Below, one piece after another: positions 59,691 to 64,000 of a DNA stretch of 64,000 bases (position 1 is its first letter; each line of letters begins with the position of its first letter). The stretch is from positions 62,001 to 126,000 of the forward strand of contig CANTUR010000827.1 in the NCBI GenBank assembly GCA_947683625.1. The letters are read 5' to 3'. The notes below the pieces were generated by a model. The model did not search any database and was not told where the DNA came from. It saw only the letters and a list, made by a program, of their open reading frames with translations. A program made the translations under genes and the position numbers. Source of the DNA: Mallotus nudiflorus (lineage: Eukaryota; Streptophyta; Magnoliopsida; Malpighiales; Euphorbiaceae).

Positions 59691-60119
59691 ATGCTTTTGA
59701 ATTCTTTATACTTACTGACTTTGAATTTTGTTGTTTTGGCTAACTTTACAACTTAGGTGCACTTCCTTCAAGATTTGTAATTTCTATGGACTTGTTAAAG
59801 TTAGTTTCAATCATGATGAATGTACACAAGTACATTATAATATTGAAAATTCATGAGAAAATTCATCACTTTTTTATAAGATAACATGTACTCAACGAAT
59901 CTCACTATTTTTTATTTCCATGACTATCATTTATTTATCATTTATAAAGGTTAGAGGCATCATTAACTATCTTATGCTGAGGGCATATCTTTTAGCAAGT
60001 GAAGAGCTTACTTCTACACCTAATTTTAGGGAGAATTTACTAAGCAAAACTGATGAAAATTGAGCATAAAAAGATCAAATTTTTGAGCATCAAAACAATC
60101 TTTAAGTTATTTTTGTGCT

Positions 60120-60480
60120 TTCCTTCCTTATTCGAGTATTCCCCTACCTTTCTCATAATACTCAATGTGGATACCATTGGAAATGTCCTTTGGATACTTA
60201 TATTCGTTTAGAGCATTGCAGTAAATAAAGCAATTTTTGGCATGGTCCTCTTTTAGTATTCCCCTATCTTTCTTGTATTACTCAGTGTGGATACTGTTAG
60301 AGGTTTCATGTTGATACTCTTACTCATTTATGAGCATTAAAGAACATTATGCTTGTTCTTATTTTGATTCTCCTCTTAGTATTCCCCTACCATTCTTGTA
60401 TTACTCAGCATGGATACCATCAAAGTATTTTGTACTTATACCCATTTTTGAGCATTGGAGTAGATTATGTGCATATTTAT
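60120..60480. repeat. Tandem repeat III, about 115 bp x 3
   Basis: AGTATTCCCCTACCTTTCT (60,136; 60,257; 60,379 with small changes) is each time followed by ATTACTCAGTGTGGATACC and, after about 60 bp, GAGCATTG or GAGCATTAAAG. Confidence 0.85.
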
Positions 60481-61271
60481 CATTCAAAAGATTGAAATGA
60501 TACTTTAAAATTCAAGCCATTTATACTATAAGTCCATTGATTTTGTTTTTTCATATTCTTCCACTTTTTTAGGTGCAAAGTCGGCATTAGATTGATTTGA
60601 GTTTATAAAATCTTAACACAAAACTATTAACTGCTCATTTAAATTATGCGAGGCTAATAAAAAAGAGCCATTATGAGAAAAGGTCATAAGATAGGCTTTT
60701 TGCAGATAATCTTGTGAAGTGGATGAATTTACTTTCAATTTGTGAATTTTATGATTGAGATGGTACTTTGTTACAAAATTTGAGGGAAGAGAGTTTTGTT
60801 ACTTCCCTTTTCATTATCTTGAAGAGTGTTTGGCAAGTTGTTTGCCATGCAGGGTGATACTCTGATGAATGATTAGCATTTGCAATTTTGCTTGATTTTA
60901 CTAATATTTCAATTCCTTTCCCCTTCTTCATTCTCTTTTATTTTTCCCTACACAAAATACCAAAAGTTAGTATGGTCTATTTGCAAGTGAAGAGATTTTG
61001 TTAAAATGCAATGTTATTCTTTTGCATTCTTTCCTTTTGATTGTGGTAATGATGTCTATGATCACGAAGGTTATGATACTCCACCATTTAAGTTATGGCT
61101 TTGGGTTGCATTTGTATTTGCACCATTCTCATTAATACTATAGTATAGGGCTTCATTCCTTTTATTAACATCTCCTGTAAAAAAAAAAGTTCAGGAGTTA
61201 AAGATCTTATTTTATGATAAAATAATTTTTTAGAGTGCATTCATTTTATGTTTTAAGTGCATTCTTCCCAA
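60481..61271. other. Rest of the nested element's internal region, nothing coding
   Basis: No motif recognised. A 60-codon minus frame at 60,749-60,931 has no family resemblance. Near 61,190-61,270 the sequence runs into the truncated LTR. Confidence 0.5.
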
Positions 61272-62438
61272 CTAAAATTGGGCCTAAATCTACTAATTAT
61301 GAAGTATTTACTTTAGTGACCCTAATTCTACATATTTTAATTCTAAAATGATCTAAAATGTATAAATTATGGAAAGACTTAAATTAAATGGGTTAAGTCT
61401 AAATTAATTAAATTAAATTAGGTGGGCATATGTCTAATTAACTAAATGGACCTAAGTTATCTCTACCCTAAATCTAATTAACTATGGGCCTAAAGATGCA
61501 TTTTTATTAATTAAACCTAAGAAAACCTAAATTTAAATGGGTTAAAGCCTAATGGGCCAAAGGCCTAAACACATAATTGTAAGCAAATAAGCTAGAAAAT
61601 AATAAAAAAACATCAAAATAAACAAATAAAAGATAAAACTATTAATTAAATCTATTCCAAAACCCTAATTCAATTAAAGTAAACATGAACAAATAAAATA
61701 ATTAACAAGTAACCCTAATTCTATTAACTTAATTTTAATCCAATTTTAATTAAACAACCTAACGATTTTTATAGCAATTAAATTTAAATAATTCCTGAAT
61801 AAAAACCCTAACTTTACTAACCAATAACTTAAAATAAAACACATAAGCATGCACACCAAATTTCAATATTCCCACTATTGGGGCTATAACAATGGACTTT
61901 TGAGAATAATAAAAAAAAGAAGAATTAATACAATCCTGAAAATAAATAAAAATAAGACAATTAAATAAAAAAAGCCTAGAAACTACATCTAACTATAAGG
62001 TTCCATCCATGGCATTCCATGGATCTCTATAGATTTGGTTCTCCAAATATGATCATCATGTAATCTCCTCCATAATCACCATCACAAAAGGATAAAACAA
62101 GGATTAGTGAATAAAATTATAATAAAAATTCAATAAAATTGAAATTTAATAAAATCAAAATAATAATAAAAAGAAGAAAAATAAAATAAGGCAGGGAGAA
62201 GATAATACTTGTGGGTGCATTTAGTTACATAAATACCCCTGAAAGAAATTAAAAGTTTCAATTAGGTCTTAAAAGGTATTACAATTAAGTACTTAAAAAA
62301 TAATGAAACTTTTCTTAAAAATATATTCAAACTTTTGAGGTTTTAAACTTCAAGTGTTGAAGACTTACTTATAAGATTTTCATCATTGGAGTCAATTGTC
62401 ACATTCATATTTTATTATCCCAAAATTAGGTGTTTATA
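61272..62438 (-). mobile_element. Partial 5' LTR of the nested family T element
   Basis: It aligns with 56,945-58,638: AATTGGGCCTAAATCTACTA, GGTTCCATCCATGGCATTCC, CTCCAAATATGATCATCATG and the end AAATTAGGTGTTTATA. Missing are the 475 bp or so next to where a PBS would be. A further internal gap lies near 62,215, where a segment corresponding to about 57,870-58,430 is absent. Confidence 0.8.
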
Positions 62439-63999
62439 ATAATGATAAATGAAAGCAGACTTATTACTTAAGTAAGAAGATTTTACCACATGAGGAAAAG
62501 TATAGTTAAGTTGAATAAATATCCCTGACAATGGTATGGGCAATGAAGAAACTCAAACATTACTTTCATTCGTACAGAATTCAGGTTATGTCTAAAATGG
62601 ATATGATAAAGTACCTTTACAAAGCTCCCTCTCTAGTGGGAAAACTTTCCAAGTGGCTTGTTTTATTAACAAAATTTAATGTGTAGTATTTGACTAAGAA
62701 AGTAATAAAAGGAAGAACAGTGGCTAAATTTCTAGCTTTTAACCCCATTTCAAACTCAGAATAAATACAAACTAGACTTCCCAGGCAACCTTAGTTCAGC
62801 CATCGAGATTTAAGGATGGTAGATGTATTTAGACAGAGCAACTAACCACTTTAGTGTAGGAGTCGAGATCATACTACAATCACTATAAGGTGAAGTAGTA
62901 CCGATTGCTAAGAAGCTAGAATTTAGGGTCATGAATATCGAAGCAAAATATGAAATGTACGCACTTGGAATAAAAGCACTAATAGCCCTAGATGTTATAG
63001 AGGTTGAAATCTTCAAAGATTGCATGCTAGTAATTAATTATGCCACAAAAGAATGGGAATTGAAGGAGCAACACTTAAAACCTTACCTGGATCACTTGAA
63101 ATTGATTACCATGTTCTTCCAAAAATGTACATGTATCCATCTGCCTAGAAATTGCAATCAGATGGCATATGCACTTGCTTCCCTAGCATTAGTATGGGAA
63201 GGACCATCCAAAATCTCCATTAAACCTTTAATCCTACTCAGATAAGGACAACCTTGTCATAAGAATTATAGAATAGTGAAGACAAGAACAACTAAAAAAC
63301 CTAGTTTTATAACATCGAGATATATTTCAAAGAATGGGCCTATCCCAATCAAGCAAGTGAAAAAGATAAGGTGTGTTATACAAAAGAACTTTAGATGGGT
63401 TACAACTTTGATGTCTAGACAAAACTGAGGCTACAAATGCAATGGAAGAAGTACACAAAGGTATTTATGGTCCACAAATAAATGGAGCAATCCTAGTTTA
63501 GAAGCTAATCAAACAAGGGTTCTTTTAGATGATGATGATGGAAGACAATATCAAATTTGTAAAAGAATGCCACAAGTGTCAAATTCATGGGGATGTTAGT
63601 CACCTTTATCCAACATAATTACACTACATCTCTTCTCCATGGCCCTTCTTAGCATGAGGATTAGACATAATTAGGGAATTCTACCTAACAACATCAAATA
63701 GACATAGGTACATCCTAGTGGTAATAGATTACTTCACAAAATGGTTTGAAGTAGAATCATTCACAAGAAAGTGGCTAAGTTCATCGAGAAAATTTTTTTC
63801 TATCGATATGGGATCCCCCATCACATCATCTCAAATAATAATATTCAATTCCATAGGGAAGTTAAAAAAATACTAAGGAGTTATAAGGTGGAACATCATA
63901 AATCCTCTCCTTATTGACCATAAACAAATGGGGATGTAGAAGCCACAAACAAGAACATCAAGAAAATTTTGGCAAAAATCACTCAGACTCATAAAGATT
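62439..63999 (+). pseudogene. Tat-like element B, RNase H, archaeal-type RNase H and integrase (broken)
   Basis: Continuing from 56,470: TYYLSKKILPHEEKYS, SKMDMIKYLYKAPSLVGKLS and KGRTVAKFLAFNP finish the first RNase H. A second, archaeal-type RNase H typical of Tat follows at 62,931-63,245 (NIEAKYEMYALGIKAL, MLVINYATKEWELKEQHLKP, HLPRNCNQMAYALASLA). The integrase then starts with EVHKGIYGPQINGAIL, CHKCQIHGD (zinc site), SPWPFLA and YILVVIDYFTKWFEVE. The usual TDNGTQF motif reads SNNNIQF here, so the catalytic Asp is lost. There are many stops. The window ends inside the integrase (NIKKILAKITQTHKD). Confidence 0.85.
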
Positions 64000-64000
64000 G

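Larger units (their letters stand above)
56471..62438 (-). mobile_element. Coding-free Tat-type (family T) element nested in Tat-like B
   Basis: A 5.97 kb insert splits the RNase H of element B. On the minus strand it has a partial 5' LTR (62,438-61,272), a 2.6 kb internal region of tandem repeats, a PPT (58,651-58,639) and a complete 3' LTR (58,638-56,471). No gag or pol motif appears inside. Flanks GCAAT (56,466-56,470) and ATAAT (62,439-62,443) agree at three of five bases, a possible worn target duplication. An internal deletion from within the 5' LTR through PBS and coding region to the 3' repeats explains it. It may alternatively be a non-autonomous derivative. Confidence 0.75.

Overview
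This is a gene-poor, strongly AT-rich piece of a flowering-plant nuclear genome, most likely a eudicot. The evidence is layered LTR retrotransposons of the plant lineages Tekay/Del, Tat, SIRE and Tork, a TRIM element, palindromic (foldback) elements, and remnants of two typical plant gene families: a rhamnogalacturonate lyase with GT-AG introns and a P-class pentatricopeptide-repeat (PPR) protein. I cannot name the species. I found no intact host gene, no RNA gene and no CRISPR array. Every protein-coding stretch I recognise carries stops, frameshifts or truncations.

Layout. 1-1.5 kb: nothing recognised. 1.5-2.3 kb: Tat-like gag fragment (-). 2.5-6.7 kb: truncated Tekay-type element G1 (-), with gag, primer-binding site (PBS) and a 3.1 kb LTR. 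7.3-9.4 kb: a scrap of rhamnogalacturonate lyase and two palindromic elements. 9.8-18.0 kb: Tat-like element A (+), whose 5' LTR and gag are each split by a solo LTR of a related Tat family. 18.9-20.0 kb: a second long foldback element. 19.86-31.6 kb: an old tandem duplication of about 1.4-1.8 kb carrying a PPR exon. One copy is split by an 8.3 kb SIRE-type Copia element (20.9-29.2 kb) and by a 471 bp MITE (29.4-29.8 kb). 33.9-34.7 kb: a tandem TRIM array with three LTRs and two internal domains. 35.2-37.3 kb: a solo Tat-type LTR with a perfect target-site duplication (TSD), inserted in a Tork-type Copia remnant that runs to 38.5 kb. 38.7-41.9 kb: rhamnogalacturonate lyase pseudogene (+). 42.7-44.1 kb: a third piece of the duplicated block, then the C-terminal part of a PPR pseudogene (-). 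44.1-54.0 kb: Tekay/Del chromovirus G2 (-), complete from PBS to polypurine tract (PPT) but with a shortened 3' LTR. 54.0-55.9 kb: an oppositely oriented LTR fragment of the same family (G3). 55.9-64.0 kb: Tat-like element B pol (+), split by a coding-free Tat-like element (56.5-62.4 kb) that keeps its 3' LTR, PPT, tandem-repeat 3' region and part of its 5' LTR.

How it fits together. The window records successive transposition into a decaying gene neighbourhood. The tandem duplication supplies natural empty sites that confirm the Copia and MITE insertions to the base. G2 has almost identical LTRs but 16 in-frame stops, 12 of them TAG. G1 shares one TAG at the same gag position, which points to spread of a defective lineage with help in trans, or to strong methylation-linked C-to-T decay. 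I saw no clear new biological system. The most unusual items are structural: the TRIM array, the Copia with mismatched LTRs but a perfect TSD, the shared-stop chromovirus lineage, and the coding-free Tat derivative with three repeat families.
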